From assembly GCA_033344775.1 (NCBI GenBank), contig JAWPMT010000004.1, positions 434,001-498,000 of the forward strand: DNA of 64,000 nucleotides, written 5' to 3'. Positions 24,815 to 34,959 of this stretch are shown in pieces; the stretch's first letter is position 1, and the number at the start of each line of letters is the position of its first letter. Made by a program: the position numbers and the translations under genes. The notes below the pieces were generated by a model. That model saw nothing but the letters and a program-made list of their open reading frames with translations, had not been told where the DNA came from and made no database searches. The stretch comes from Cytophagales bacterium (GTDB lineage: Bacteria > Bacteroidota > Bacteroidia > Cytophagales > Cyclobacteriaceae).

Positions 24815-27800
24815 TTATGCGGATTCCCGGTATTCTTCAAGGCGTTTTTCATCGATCATCACACGCTCTACTTCTTCCCTTGCGGGTCTTTTACCTGTCC
24901 ACAACCACTTGATTCCGACGCGAAGATCGTTCATGAGTAGGATGAAAACAGGGAAAAACAGCAGAATAATGATCGTACCGAACAACACTCCGTAAGCCAC
25001 TGAAATAGCCATTGGAATCAGGAACTGTGCCTGAAAGCTGGTTTCCTTGATCAATGGAAACAGACCCGCCACAGTCGTCAGGGAGGTCAGCATGATCGCT
25101 CTGAATCGTGCAATACCCGCCTGATAAGCTGCCTGATAAACGGTCATTCCCTCGTCTTTCACCAGTGAATTAAACTTTGCCAGGAACACCACGGCATCGT
25201 TGATGATAACCCCCGATAATGCAAACATGCCCCAGGCTGACAATATGGAAACCGGAAAATCAGCGTCGGGGTTTATCCATGATTCAATTCCATGCCCTAA
25301 CATGGCACAAAACCACCCCATTGGCACCATTCCTACGATCAATACGGCTTGATAAGCCGACCGAAATGTAATCATCAGAATGAAGAAGATAACGATAAAG
25401 GCACCTCCAAAATAGGTACCAATCTCCTGCCCAGCTCTCTGGCTTTCTTCAGCTTGTCCCCCATAGTCGAATTTTACGGATGGAAAATCTGCCTGAAGTT
25501 TAGGAATGATGTTTTTCTGCACATTCTCAATGATCGGTGGTACCTCTCCGAAAGGATCGACCATCTCCGCATCCACGGTGACAGCACGGCTGGTATTAAA
25601 ATGCCTTAGACCAGCAACTCCACGCTCCACTTCATAATCGGCCAACTGTGTCAAAGGAAATTCCTGGCCGCTATTGGTTTTGATTTTGATGTCTTCTAAC
25701 TGGCCCACACTTTGTCTTCCGGAATTGGGATAACGCACCCATACGCGCAATTCATCATTTCCTTTCATGAATCGCTGCACTTCCTCGCCAAAGAATCCTT
25801 GCCGAATCTGAGTAGTTACATCACTGTGATTCAGACCCAGAAAATAAGCTTCCGGACGGAGGTCAAAAAGCATTTCGCGTCTACCGACGGCCACATTATC
25901 CTCGATTTCCTTTAATTCGGAGATGGTCGTAAGTTCTTTTTTCAGCGCAGCCGTTGCCGCCGTTAATTGATCATAATCTTTGGCGATCAACCGGACGGAT
26001 ACTGGCTTGCCGAATCTACTATCTGCACCTACACTGAACTTCTCTGCCTCATCTACAGATCCAATCTCATCTCTGATCCTTTCGATCAAATCAAATTGGT
26101 TCATGCCATAGTCATCCAGCTCTTCGTAGATCACATTGACCTGTCCTGCATGCGAACCCGTTTCTCCACTACCAAATCCGGTGTTCATGAAGGTGAAGCG
26201 AATGATGTCCTCGTCGGTATCAAATTCTTCCTGCATCTTCTCATTGACTGACCAAATCGCATCGTCAAAACGCTTGAGAAATTTTTCCACTTTGTCTTCT
26301 CTTTCTCCGGGCTTGAAAGCCAGGTTCACCTGAAAACTGTTGAACGGGATATTAGGAAAGAACGTCGCTTTGATCTGCCCACCCATCAGCAGACCTACAA
26401 TCAAGACAACAAAACTGACACTGATGGACCAGGAAATGTAGCGGTTGCGCATGGTCCAGGATAACGCCCGGCCATACAACTGATACCTTAAATAATCAAT
26501 GAAACCATTGATGGCTTTTCGGATCTTGTAGCTACGTGTATCCTCTTTTTTCACTTTTAACACACTCTTACTGGCCAGGTGCGCCGGCAACACGAAGAAA
26601 GCCTCCAGCAATGAAAAGCCTAAGCTAAAGATCACAACAAAGGCCATGTCTTTCAGGAATTCGAATCCGCCAGTTAGCAATAATAGCGGCGTAAAGGCCA
26701 CAATTGTCGTGGTAACGGAGGTTACTACCGCGGGAAGTACTTCCATGGTACCATTTACTGCTGCCTTGATTGGATTCTGCGTCTTCTCAAAGTGTGTATA
26801 GATGTTCTCTGCAATTACAATTCCATCATCCACCAAAATTCCAATGACCAGAATCATCCCGAAAAGCGAGATCATATTGATGGTCAATCCGACAAAAGCT
26901 CCGAGGATAAACATCCCCAAAAAGGAAGAAGGAATTCCCCAGGCTACCCAGAAAGAAAGCTTGATGTTCAGGAATAACCCTAAAGCCACCAAAACCAATA
27001 AAAGCCCTACCAGGCCATTTCCAGTAAGGAGGTCCAGTCGCTGCTGCAATACCTCCATGAAGTTCCAGTTTACCTCAAGTGTAACTGCACTGTATTTCTG
27101 GTTAAACTCCTCAACGTAATCATTAACCTCTACCGAGATCTGCTCCAGGTCTTCATTTTCAAGCTTCCGCACTTCGATGAAAACCGCTTCCTCGCCATTG
27201 AGAAAACTTTTAGACGGCTGATCTGCAAACTGTTCTTTGACAACCGCCACATCTCTCAACAAGAGGTCACTTCCGTCAGGATTACTGCGAACGACCATTT
27301 CACCGATGATATCCGCATCCGTACTTTTTGCTTTTGATCGAATCAGGATCTCTTCCCGGCTTGACTTCACAGAACCAGCAGAAACATCCCGGTTGTTCAA
27401 TCGAACGGCGGCCACTACCTGGTCAAAGGTGAGGTTGTAACGTCGCAAGGTCTCTTCACTGACCTCAATGGAAACTTCTAATGGAGGGAAGCCCGTCACA
27501 TTGACCTGACTGATCCCTGGTCTGGCTAGAAGATCATCTTCAATGATCTCAGCATAATACTTCATCGTCTTGAGGTCCACATCTCCTGTGAGCCCCAGCC
27601 ATTGTGCTGTTGTCCGAAATCGCTGCTTGAAAATGATGGGCTTCTCTGCACCAGCCGGAAATGAACTGATCCCATCTACAGCATTCTTCACTTCTGTGTA
27701 CAACTCGTCAATGTCGTAGTTGTCCAGCGTTTCAATGGAAATGCTTGCTGAATTTTCAGAGGAAGTAGAATTGATCTCATCGATTCCTGCAATGGATTTC

Positions 27801-28015
27801 AATGCCTCTTCTACCTTTAGGGTAACTCCTTCTTCCATCTCCTCGGGAGAGGCACCAGGATACGCGACACTGATGTTAATGATCTTATCCTTAGCCGTAG
27901 GAAAGAACGACTTCTTGGTATTAACCAACGCCAACGCACCCGCAAATAGCGTAAGCGCAATGACGATATTGGCAAGTATCGGATACTTGACAAAATGTTC
28001 GATAATGCTTCTCAT
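24815..28015 (-). CDS. RND efflux permease (AcrB/HAE-like)
   Basis: 1066 residues, 12 membrane helices with two large periplasmic loops. The N-terminus IIEHFVKYPILANIVIAL and the porter repeats with SISIETLDNYD are typical. Proton relay: TM4 LVDDGIVIAENIY holds the Asp pair; TM10 has SGVIINDAVVFLAKFN, where an Asp replaces the second Asn of the common NNAI motif. It pumps drugs, lipids or metabolites out of the periplasm using the proton gradient. It lies between the adaptor (10 bp) and TolC genes (12 bp). Substrate unknown. Confidence 0.95.
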   Translation of the reverse strand: MRSIIEHFVKYPILANIVIALTLFAGALALVNTKKSFFPTAKDKIINISVAYPGASPEEMEEGVTLKVEEALKSIAGIDEINSTSSENSASISIETLDNYDIDELYTEVKNAVDGISSFPAGAEKPIIFKQRFRTTAQWLGLTGDVDLKTMKYYAEIIEDDLLARPGISQVNVTGFPPLEVSIEVSEETLRRYNLTFDQVVAAVRLNNRDVSAGSVKSSREEILIRSKAKSTDADIIGEMVVRSNPDGSDLLLRDVAVVKEQFADQPSKSFLNGEEAVFIEVRKLENEDLEQISVEVNDYVEEFNQKYSAVTLEVNWNFMEVLQQRLDLLTGNGLVGLLLVLVALGLFLNIKLSFWVAWGIPSSFLGMFILGAFVGLTINMISLFGMILVIGILVDDGIVIAENIYTHFEKTQNPIKAAVNGTMEVLPAVVTSVTTTIVAFTPLLLLTGGFEFLKDMAFVVIFSLGFSLLEAFFVLPAHLASKSVLKVKKEDTRSYKIRKAINGFIDYLRYQLYGRALSWTMRNRYISWSISVSFVVLIVGLLMGGQIKATFFPNIPFNSFQVNLAFKPGEREDKVEKFLKRFDDAIWSVNEKMQEEFDTDEDIIRFTFMNTGFGSGETGSHAGQVNVIYEELDDYGMNQFDLIERIRDEIGSVDEAEKFSVGADSRFGKPVSVRLIAKDYDQLTAATAALKKELTTISELKEIEDNVAVGRREMLFDLRPEAYFLGLNHSDVTTQIRQGFFGEEVQRFMKGNDELRVWVRYPNSGRQSVGQLEDIKIKTNSGQEFPLTQLADYEVERGVAGLRHFNTSRAVTVDAEMVDPFGEVPPIIENVQKNIIPKLQADFPSVKFDYGGQAEESQRAGQEIGTYFGGAFIVIFFILMITFRSAYQAVLIVGMVPMGWFCAMLGHGIESWINPDADFPVSILSAWGMFALSGVIINDAVVFLAKFNSLVKDEGMTVYQAAYQAGIARFRAIMLTSLTTVAGLFPLIKETSFQAQFLIPMAISVAYGVLFGTIIILLFFPVFILLMNDLRVGIKWLWTGKRPAREEVERVMIDEKRLEEYRESA

Positions 28016-28025
28016 GGCTTAGGTT

Positions 28026-29216
28026 TTAATTCCCTGCAGATCCTGACACGAGACGCCCCTGAGCATCGGTCTTGCGTTCCAGGTCAATCTCCTTTTCCTC
28101 AAGCTTCTTCGCCACCATATTATTGTGTGCATTGATCAGAGGCTCCACTACCAATGCTTCTCCTTCTTCAAGGCCTGTGAAAATCGCCGACTCCTGTTCT
28201 AATCGAACTACATTGATCTTTTTCACTTTCAATAAGGTATCTTCCAGTACAAAAACTTCACTTCGATTGTAGATCGCGCTTCTGGGCATGATCATGCCAT
28301 CTTTGATCGTTCTTGCGGGAATAGCCGCCTGCAGGAATTGCCCATCGTAAAGACGCTGACCATTTGATTGAATGGCCAAAAAGACATCTACAGATTGTGT
28401 ATTTTGATTCACAAAATCTGAGATTCTCAGCACTTTCCCATCCCAGTATTGTTGGGTTTCATCACTGAAGATCTTTACCTCTGCCCCTTCTTGTATCCAA
28501 CTGATGTCGCGGGTTTCCACACTCACTTTGAGTTCATGAGCTCCGGCTCTTATGATTTTACCAATTTTGGTACCGGGATTTACGAATGCACCTGTTTCCA
28601 TGGCCACTTCGGAAATACTTCCATCAAATGGCGCGTAGTAGCGATGTTTTTTCAACCTGCTTTCCGCACTTTTAATGCTGTAGTAAGAAGAGTAAATCCC
28701 TTTTGTTGCCAGGAATGTCTTCTCTTTCTCATCGCTGTTCTCAGGCAACTCTGGTAACGCATTATCGATATCAACTTTGGAAAAGTATTCCTGCCAGTTA
28801 TCGTAAGAATCGCTAAAATCTATCTTCAAATCAGGCAGAATCGCCGCCAGATCACGTAAGAAGTTGCTTTTTTGAGATTTAAGGTTCAATGCTGCTTCGT
28901 CATCATCGATGTAGAACAACAAGGTACCTTTCCTGAAATTCTGTCCGGCTTTTAGTCGGATTTTACCTTCATACATTCTTCCACCCACTTCCGAAAGCAG
29001 ATCTAAAGACTGGGCAGTTTCAACACGCCCGAAGGCAACAACACTGGTTTCTACATCGGAATATTCAACCGGCGCTGTTTTTACATAACGAACTGATACG
29101 GTAAGCTCCTTCTCCTCGGGAGGAGCTTTCTGGCTGGCAAAAAATGCCGCAAGCGCTGCCGATCCACCGATGATCGAAACCGCTAGAACCACAACGATTA
29201 ATTGACGGGACTTCAT
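28026..29216 (-). CDS. RND periplasmic adaptor (HlyD/MFP family)
   Basis: 396 residues with an N-terminal membrane anchor or signal (about 7-27), a first lipoyl half (LLSEVGGRMYEGKIRLKAGQ), a helical hairpin of unusual extra length (about 125-195), the second lipoyl half (YYAPFDGSISEVAMETGAFV), a beta-barrel (LKVSVETRDISWIQEGAEV) and a membrane-proximal domain. It connects the RND pump to TolC. First gene of the efflux operon. The upstream gap of 159 bp probably holds the promoter; no regulator gene is adjacent. Confidence 0.92.
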   Translation of the reverse strand: MKSRQLIVVVLAVSIIGGSAALAAFFASQKAPPEEKELTVSVRYVKTAPVEYSDVETSVVAFGRVETAQSLDLLSEVGGRMYEGKIRLKAGQNFRKGTLLFYIDDDEAALNLKSQKSNFLRDLAAILPDLKIDFSDSYDNWQEYFSKVDIDNALPELPENSDEKEKTFLATKGIYSSYYSIKSAESRLKKHRYYAPFDGSISEVAMETGAFVNPGTKIGKIIRAGAHELKVSVETRDISWIQEGAEVKIFSDETQQYWDGKVLRISDFVNQNTQSVDVFLAIQSNGQRLYDGQFLQAAIPARTIKDGMIMPRSAIYNRSEVFVLEDTLLKVKKINVVRLEQESAIFTGLEEGEALVVEPLINAHNNMVAKKLEEKEIDLERKTDAQGRLVSGSAGN

Positions 29217-29375
29217 TAGAGTTAGTATTTGACCAAAAAAAATTTGTAAAGGATTGTTGGATACATAAGACTGGTCTTAACAGACTTTTGTTACAACAAC
29301 CTTAAGAAAATTGATGAAAGGGGAATACCGTACTTGAAATGGTTTGCAGGTTACATGTACGTACAGGTGCGCAGA

Positions 29376-30119
29376 TCAGTTATTCTCCACAGGAAAATTT
29401 GCTTTAAAGATGGTCTCCCCTTTCGGGGTTCGGTCATGGCTGACTGCTCCACCGAGTGCATCAACGCATGTTTTGACCACAAATAAGCCTAGTCCCACAT
29501 TGGCTTCTTCATTATTCGGGCGGGTACTGATCTTAGCAAACTTTTTGAACAAGAGTGGGTGTTCTTCTTCTGGAATTTCATTTCCCACATTTGAAACCAA
29601 CATCGAAATAGCGTCTGGTTTTGCCTCAAACGAGACTTTCACCGGTGTATCCGGATCAGAAAATTTGCAAGCATTACTCACCAAATTTGTGAAAATATGA
29701 TCAAAATAGGGCTTATCGACTTTGGCTTCAACAGGGTCCGCGGATTCGGAAATGACAATCTGTGCCGAAGGGTATTTGTCTTGCAAGTCAAAAACCAGGG
29801 ATTCGGCGCTGGCATGCAAGTCCACCGATTGAAAAATTAACTCACGGTCCTCTGACAGAAAATGTTCTACTTCCACAATCCTGGCAATGGTTTTGCTTAA
29901 ATTCCAGCCAGCCGCTTCGATATTTTCGGCAAATGGACGCAGGTCTTCATCATCTACCAAATCTCTTTTGAGAAGATCGGCAAAGCCAATGATCCGACTA
30001 ATGGGCGACCTCAAATCATGAGATACGATTTTTAAGAAGCTCTTCTTTTCGCGATGCAACTCGGCGATCTGGTCCTGGGCTTTTTTCAGCTCCGCTTTCA
30101 ATTGCGATGTGGATTCCAA
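29376..30119 (-). CDS. Short cytosolic sensor histidine kinase
   Basis: 247 residues. A short coiled coil (ELKKAQDQIAELHREKKSF) leads into HisKA (LKIVSHDLRSPISRIIGFADLL, phospho-His) and a HATPase domain with N-box (NLVSNACKFSD), a G1 box of the SNVGNEIP type and G2 (NVGLGLFVVK). No sensor domain and no membrane segment, so it needs a partner for input. It lies 160 bp upstream of the efflux operon in the same direction, which suggests but does not prove a link. No receiver gene is near. Confidence 0.88.
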   Translation of the reverse strand: MESTSQLKAELKKAQDQIAELHREKKSFLKIVSHDLRSPISRIIGFADLLKRDLVDDEDLRPFAENIEAAGWNLSKTIARIVEVEHFLSEDRELIFQSVDLHASAESLVFDLQDKYPSAQIVISESADPVEAKVDKPYFDHIFTNLVSNACKFSDPDTPVKVSFEAKPDAISMLVSNVGNEIPEEEHPLLFKKFAKISTRPNNEEANVGLGLFVVKTCVDALGGAVSHDRTPKGETIFKANFPVENN

Positions 30120-30372
30120 AGGATAGAAAGTTAAATCCTACGTTTAGGTTATTTGTCTAATTAATCAGGGCGGAAATTAAGAGAGCCGCTAGTTCTTTTT
30201 TAAGAATGACGGATCAACATAGAAATTGACAGTATCAACGGGTATCACTAGGTTAAAAATTGAATACTCTGATCACGGAAATACTCCGTTCACGCCCTTT
30301 CTTGTTTCAAACTTACAGCAAGTACACCAAGTTTAAAGCGAATATTGAATCAAAAACTAACCTAATAAAGAA

Positions 30373-33300
30373 ATGAAAATGGCAAAATATGTCTTCCTAC
30401 TCGGTGTGATGCTCATTAGCATTACTTCACTGGAAGCACAGCGCAGGCGTCGGGGCAATTCCGCTCCAGCCACGGTCAAATTCGATCAAAAGCTCTATGA
30501 GGGTCTAAAATGGCGAAGCATCGGCCCTTTTAGAGGTGGCAGATCTGCAGCCGTTACTTCCGTGCCCGGAAAAGCAAACCTGTTCTACTTCGGTGCGACT
30601 GGTGGTGGGATCTGGCGTACTACGGATGCTGGAAATTCCTGGGAAAACATATCAGACGGCTATTTTGGCGGATCGATTGGTGCTATTGCCGTTAGTGAAT
30701 GGGATCCAAATATTATGTATGTCGGAGGCGGTGAAGTGACCGTTCGCGGAAATGTTTCCTCCGGAAGTGGCATGTGGAAATCAGATAATGCTGGCAAAAC
30801 CTGGAGCAAAATTGGCCTGGATAATTCCCGCCACATCGTACGGTTGAGAATTCACCCAAAAAATCCTGATCTGGTCTATGCCGCTGTGATGGGAGACCTT
30901 TACAAATCTTCGAATGTACGCGGGATCTACCGAACCAAAGACGGGGGAAAAACCTGGGAACAGGTCCTTTTTGTGAACAGTGATGCAGGAGCTGTTGAAT
31001 TGGTGATGGACCCAAATAACCCAAGAGTCCTTTATGCCTCCACCTGGAGAATCAGAAGAACTCCGTACAGCCTTTCCAGTGGTGGTCCTGGATCAGCGAT
31101 ATGGAAAAGTACCGATGGTGGCGATAACTGGGAAAATATTTCCGGCAACACCGGATTGCCTAAAGGAGTTTGGGGAATCTCAGGAATTACGGTCTCTCCC
31201 GTAAATTCCAATCGCGTTTGGGCCATCATTGAGAACAAAGATGGTGGTGTTTATCGGTCAGATGATGCTGGAGTAACCTGGAATCTGGTCAATAAAGAGC
31301 GTAAATTGAGACAAAGAGCCTGGTACTACACCAAGATATACGCCGATACACAGGATGAAGACATGGTATACGTCATGAATGTGCGTTACCATCGATCCAA
31401 AGATGGAGGTAAAACTTACCAGACATTCAACGCACCACATGGCGATCACCACGACTTATGGATCGACCCAACGGACAATCAGCGCATGATCATCGCCGAT
31501 GATGGCGGAGGGCAAGTCTCATTCGACGCTGGAGAAAACTGGTCTACCTACAACAATCAGCCTACCGCGCAGTTCTACCGAGTTACTACGGATAATGCAT
31601 TCCCTTATCGAATTTATGGTGCTCAACAGGATAACAGTACCGTACGAATTGCTCACAGAACAGATGGAAGATTCATCGGTGACAGTGATTGGGAACCTAC
31701 GGCAGGAGGTGAAAGCGCTCACATTGCAGTAAATCCTGAAAATGATGAGATCGTTTACGGTGGCAGTTATGATGGATTTTTGACGCGTGTCAATCATGAA
31801 ACCAGTGAAGTGCGTGCAGTGAATGTATGGCCGGACAACCCCATGGGGCACGGTGCAGAAGATTTCAAATATCGTTTCCAATGGAACTTCCCGATCTTCT
31901 TCTCCCCGCACGATGCCAGCAAACTTTACACTGCTTCCAACCAATTGCATTTGAGTACAGATGAAGGGCAATCCTGGAAAGTGATCAGTCCTGACCTGAC
32001 TCGTAATGACAAAAGTAAGCTCGGTTCCTCTGGCGGACCTATCACCCAGGATAACACCAGTGTAGAGTACTATTGTACCATCTTCGCAGCGGTAGAGTCT
32101 TATCATGAAGAAGGTGTGATCTGGGCAGGATCCGATGACGGACTGATCCACGTCACCAAAGATGGTGGGGAAAACTGGCAAAATGTGACTCCTCCAGCAA
32201 TGCCAGAATGGATGATGATCAACAGTGTAGAGATCGATCCTTTTAACAAAGGAGGGCTTTACGTAGCAGGTACGAAATATAAGCTTGGAGACTATGCGCC
32301 TTATCTGTACAAAACTGAGGACTATGGTGCTACCTGGAAAAAGATCACCAATGGCATTGGTGCGGAGGATTTCACGCGGGTGTTAAGAGCGGATCCAAAA
32401 AGAAAAGGCTTGTTATATGCCGGAACGGAGAATGGCATGTATGCCTCATTCGACGATGGTGCTAGTTGGCAATCCCTACAAATGAACCTGCCGATTGTAC
32501 CGATCACTGATCTTGCCATCAAAAATGACAACCTCATCGCAGCCACTCAAGGTAGAAGTTTCTGGCTGATTGATGACCTCACTGTGCTGCATCAGTTGAA
32601 CAATGACGTAGCTCAGAAGTCACATCACTTGTTTGCTCCAATGCCTACTTATCGCATGGGTGGTGGCAATGGACGAACGTCTAAAACATCAGGAACTAAT
32701 CATCCTGGAGGAGTTATGGTCCATTACTATGTGAAGGACACGAGTTCAACTGACACGATCAGTGTTGCTTTCAAAACTCAGTCCGGAGACCTTATACGGA
32801 AGTTCTCAACCCATCCTAACAAGGATGATAACGAAGGGAAACTCAAAGTAGCGCCAGGACTGAACATGATGAATTGGGACATGAGATACCCAGGTGCTAA
32901 AACCTTCAAAGGCATGATTTTGTGGTGGGCAACTACCCAGGGCCCTAAGGTGACTCCAGGCACGTATACGGTTCAGATGGACGTCAATGGAACAAGTCAG
33001 GAAACCAGTTTCGAATTGATGAAGGACCCAAGGAGCAGTGCTACTCAAGCTGATCTCGAGACTCAATTCGATTTCTTAATGTCTGTTCGCGATAAATTGA
33101 CGGAGACTAATCAAGCCATCATTGATATTCGTAAAGCTCGAGGGCAAATCAAAGGTGTGATGTCCCGCACGGAGGATGAGAACATCAAAACACTCGGCAA
33201 GGAAATGTTGAAAGAGATGAAATCCATTGAGGAAGCACTTTATCAGACCAAAAATGAAAGTGGTCAGGACCCTTTGAACTTCCCGATCCGATTGAATAAC

Positions 33301-33498
33301 AAATTGGGGCATCTGGCATCATTGGAAGGTATCGGTGATGCGAAACCAACCGATCAGGCTGTGGCCTTCAAGAAGGAAGTTACTGCCGAGATCGATAAAT
33401 ACCTTGATCAATTGATGGTGATCGTGACGGATAAGGTGAAAGCATTCAACGAAGCTGTTTACGCCGCTAAGATCGACGCGATCCAGTTGGATGAGTAA
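30373..33498 (+). CDS. Secreted BNR/Asp-box beta-propeller protein (VPS10/sortilin-like)
   Basis: 1041 residues with a signal peptide (cleavage near LEAQ). Residues about 40-730 contain eleven Asp-box motifs of the S/T-x-D-x-G-x-x-W type, e.g. RTTDAGNSWENIS, KSTDGGDNWENIS and VTKDGGENWQNVT, which build one or two ten-bladed propellers as in VPS10/sortilin and BNR hydrolase-like proteins. The last 300 residues are beta then helical (GQIKGVMSRTEDENIK). Very common in Bacteroidota, often annotated as glycosyl hydrolase without activity data. Probably periplasmic or surface-located; ligand unknown. A strong terminator follows. Confidence 0.88.
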   Translation: MKMAKYVFLLGVMLISITSLEAQRRRRGNSAPATVKFDQKLYEGLKWRSIGPFRGGRSAAVTSVPGKANLFYFGATGGGIWRTTDAGNSWENISDGYFGGSIGAIAVSEWDPNIMYVGGGEVTVRGNVSSGSGMWKSDNAGKTWSKIGLDNSRHIVRLRIHPKNPDLVYAAVMGDLYKSSNVRGIYRTKDGGKTWEQVLFVNSDAGAVELVMDPNNPRVLYASTWRIRRTPYSLSSGGPGSAIWKSTDGGDNWENISGNTGLPKGVWGISGITVSPVNSNRVWAIIENKDGGVYRSDDAGVTWNLVNKERKLRQRAWYYTKIYADTQDEDMVYVMNVRYHRSKDGGKTYQTFNAPHGDHHDLWIDPTDNQRMIIADDGGGQVSFDAGENWSTYNNQPTAQFYRVTTDNAFPYRIYGAQQDNSTVRIAHRTDGRFIGDSDWEPTAGGESAHIAVNPENDEIVYGGSYDGFLTRVNHETSEVRAVNVWPDNPMGHGAEDFKYRFQWNFPIFFSPHDASKLYTASNQLHLSTDEGQSWKVISPDLTRNDKSKLGSSGGPITQDNTSVEYYCTIFAAVESYHEEGVIWAGSDDGLIHVTKDGGENWQNVTPPAMPEWMMINSVEIDPFNKGGLYVAGTKYKLGDYAPYLYKTEDYGATWKKITNGIGAEDFTRVLRADPKRKGLLYAGTENGMYASFDDGASWQSLQMNLPIVPITDLAIKNDNLIAATQGRSFWLIDDLTVLHQLNNDVAQKSHHLFAPMPTYRMGGGNGRTSKTSGTNHPGGVMVHYYVKDTSSTDTISVAFKTQSGDLIRKFSTHPNKDDNEGKLKVAPGLNMMNWDMRYPGAKTFKGMILWWATTQGPKVTPGTYTVQMDVNGTSQETSFELMKDPRSSATQADLETQFDFLMSVRDKLTETNQAIIDIRKARGQIKGVMSRTEDENIKTLGKEMLKEMKSIEEALYQTKNESGQDPLNFPIRLNNKLGHLASLEGIGDAKPTDQAVAFKKEVTAEIDKYLDQLMVIVTDKVKAFNEAVYAAKIDAIQLDE

Positions 33499-33523
33499 AA
33501 AATAATTGAACGATAATCCAAAG

Positions 33524-33552
33524 AAGCGATGGGTTTACTCATCGCTTTTTTT
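33524..33552 (+). terminator. Rho-independent terminator after the BNR protein gene
   Basis: 8-bp stem AAGCGATG / CATCGCTT, 8-base loop, then a run of T. It lies 25 bp after the stop codon. Confidence 0.9.
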
Positions 33553-33578
33553 ATTCTTGCACGTCAATTCAGGTGCAT

Positions 33579-34781
33579 ATGTACAACGTTGTAATTGTAG
33601 GTGGGGGAATCGTAGGTCTGGCTTCGGCTTTGAGACTCAAAGAAGCTAATCCCAAGCTCAAGATTGCGGTCATTGAAAAGGAGAAAACACTCGCCAGTCA
33701 TCAGACCGGGCACAATAGTGGTGTGATCCATTCCGGCCTCTATTATAAACCCGGTAGTTACAAAGCCAAAAATTGCATTTCGGGATACAATTCACTGGTC
33801 AGTTTCTGTGAGGAAGAAGGCATTTCTTACGAGATCTGTGGCAAGGTAGTTGTCGCTACACAAGAAAGTCAGTTAGGACCTTTAGAGACTTTGTATGAGC
33901 GTGGAAATGCCAACGGGTTGTCAGGGCTTAGAAAACTAAGTTCCAAAGAAGAGATCCAGGAATATGAACCACATGTCAATGGCATCGCTGGAATCTTCGT
34001 TCCACAAACGGGTATTGTAGATTATGTTGAAGTAGCCAATAAATACGCCGAGAAGTTCCAGCATTTTGGAGGTGAGATCTTCACGGATAATAAGATCAAG
34101 AAAGTCACTAAAAGAACGGACAAGCTACTTCAAGTGGAGACCAGTCATGAAACGCTAACTACTCGATTTCTTATCAACTGCGCTGGACTCTACTCGGACA
34201 AAGTGGCCAAAACCACGCAAACCAAAGTGGATTACAAGATCATCCCTTTCCGTGGCGAGTACTTCAAACTGAAACCCGAGAAAGAGCATTTGGTCAAAAA
34301 TCTGATCTATCCGGTGCCTGACCCCAACTTTCCATTCCTTGGCGTCCATTTTACACGAATGATCCATGGTGGCATTGAAGCGGGCCCAAATGCGGTTCTT
34401 GCTTATCGCAGAGAAGGCTATACCAAATCAGCCGTTCATCTGGGTGAATTTTTCGAATCGTTGTTTTATCCCGGCTTCAGAAAAGTAGCCGCAAAATACT
34501 GGAAGACCGGTTTTGGAGAATTGTACCGTTCCTATTCAAAAAGTGCTTTTACCAAAGCACTACAAGAGTTGATCCCTGAGGTAGAGAAGAAAGACCTTGT
34601 CGCTGGTGGCGCAGGGGTTCGGGCCCAGGCCTGTGATCGTAAAGGTGGCCTATTGGACGATTTTCTGGTATTGGAGAATGATAACATCATCAATGTGGGG
34701 AATGCACCTTCTCCGGCTGCAACCTCTAGTCTTGCTATTGGAAAACAAGTGGCTGATCTGACGATGGAGAAGTTGGGGTGA
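33579..34781 (+). CDS. lhgO: L-2-hydroxyglutarate oxidase
   Basis: 400 residues from ATG at 33579 (an in-frame GTG at 33573 adds two residues). FAD-binding GxGxxG motif at the start (VVIVGGGIVGLASALRL), then HQTGHNSGVIHSGLYYKPGS, the family hallmark with the flavin-linked His region, and the C-terminal GGAGVRAQACDRKGGLLDDF and NAPSPAATSSLAIG. The enzyme oxidises L-2-hydroxyglutarate to 2-oxoglutarate and passes electrons to the quinone pool, a metabolite-repair role. It stands as a single gene after a terminator. Confidence 0.95.
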   Translation: MYNVVIVGGGIVGLASALRLKEANPKLKIAVIEKEKTLASHQTGHNSGVIHSGLYYKPGSYKAKNCISGYNSLVSFCEEEGISYEICGKVVVATQESQLGPLETLYERGNANGLSGLRKLSSKEEIQEYEPHVNGIAGIFVPQTGIVDYVEVANKYAEKFQHFGGEIFTDNKIKKVTKRTDKLLQVETSHETLTTRFLINCAGLYSDKVAKTTQTKVDYKIIPFRGEYFKLKPEKEHLVKNLIYPVPDPNFPFLGVHFTRMIHGGIEAGPNAVLAYRREGYTKSAVHLGEFFESLFYPGFRKVAAKYWKTGFGELYRSYSKSAFTKALQELIPEVEKKDLVAGGAGVRAQACDRKGGLLDDFLVLENDNIINVGNAPSPAATSSLAIGKQVADLTMEKLG

Positions 34782-34784
34782 TGG

Positions 34785-34870
34785 TTCGAGCTTCACGCTT
34801 CGAGAGCCTCAGCGTTTCTTAATACCAATTCCATGAGTAACTCGATATTAATTCGAGAGCTTCAGACTGC
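34785..34870. repeat. Degenerate dispersed intergenic repeat, copy A
   Basis: The non-coding gap after lhgO holds CTTCGAGAGCCTCAGCG (34798-34814) and a weaker second unit TTCGAGAGCTTCAG (34852-34865). The first matches CTTCGAGAACCTCAGTG at 60544-60560 at 15 of 17 positions, and shares the TTCGA..GC.TCA core with the gap at 42324. This is the style of intergenic repeat seen in many Cytophagales. Confidence 0.5.
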
Positions 34871-34959
34871 CTTGATGTAAGCTCCGGAAAAACCTTTGTG
34901 TTAAACAACCCTCATTCAATTTAAAGACGACTTCATCCGTAGATTTATTATAATCGCAG

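Noticed and set aside
23432-29216. Efflux operon as a novel system
   Set aside because: Adaptor/RND/TolC order and motifs are standard.
31519-32181. 220-residue minus-strand frame inside the BNR protein gene
   Set aside because: Antisense to a clear Asp-box coding frame with no start context or family match.
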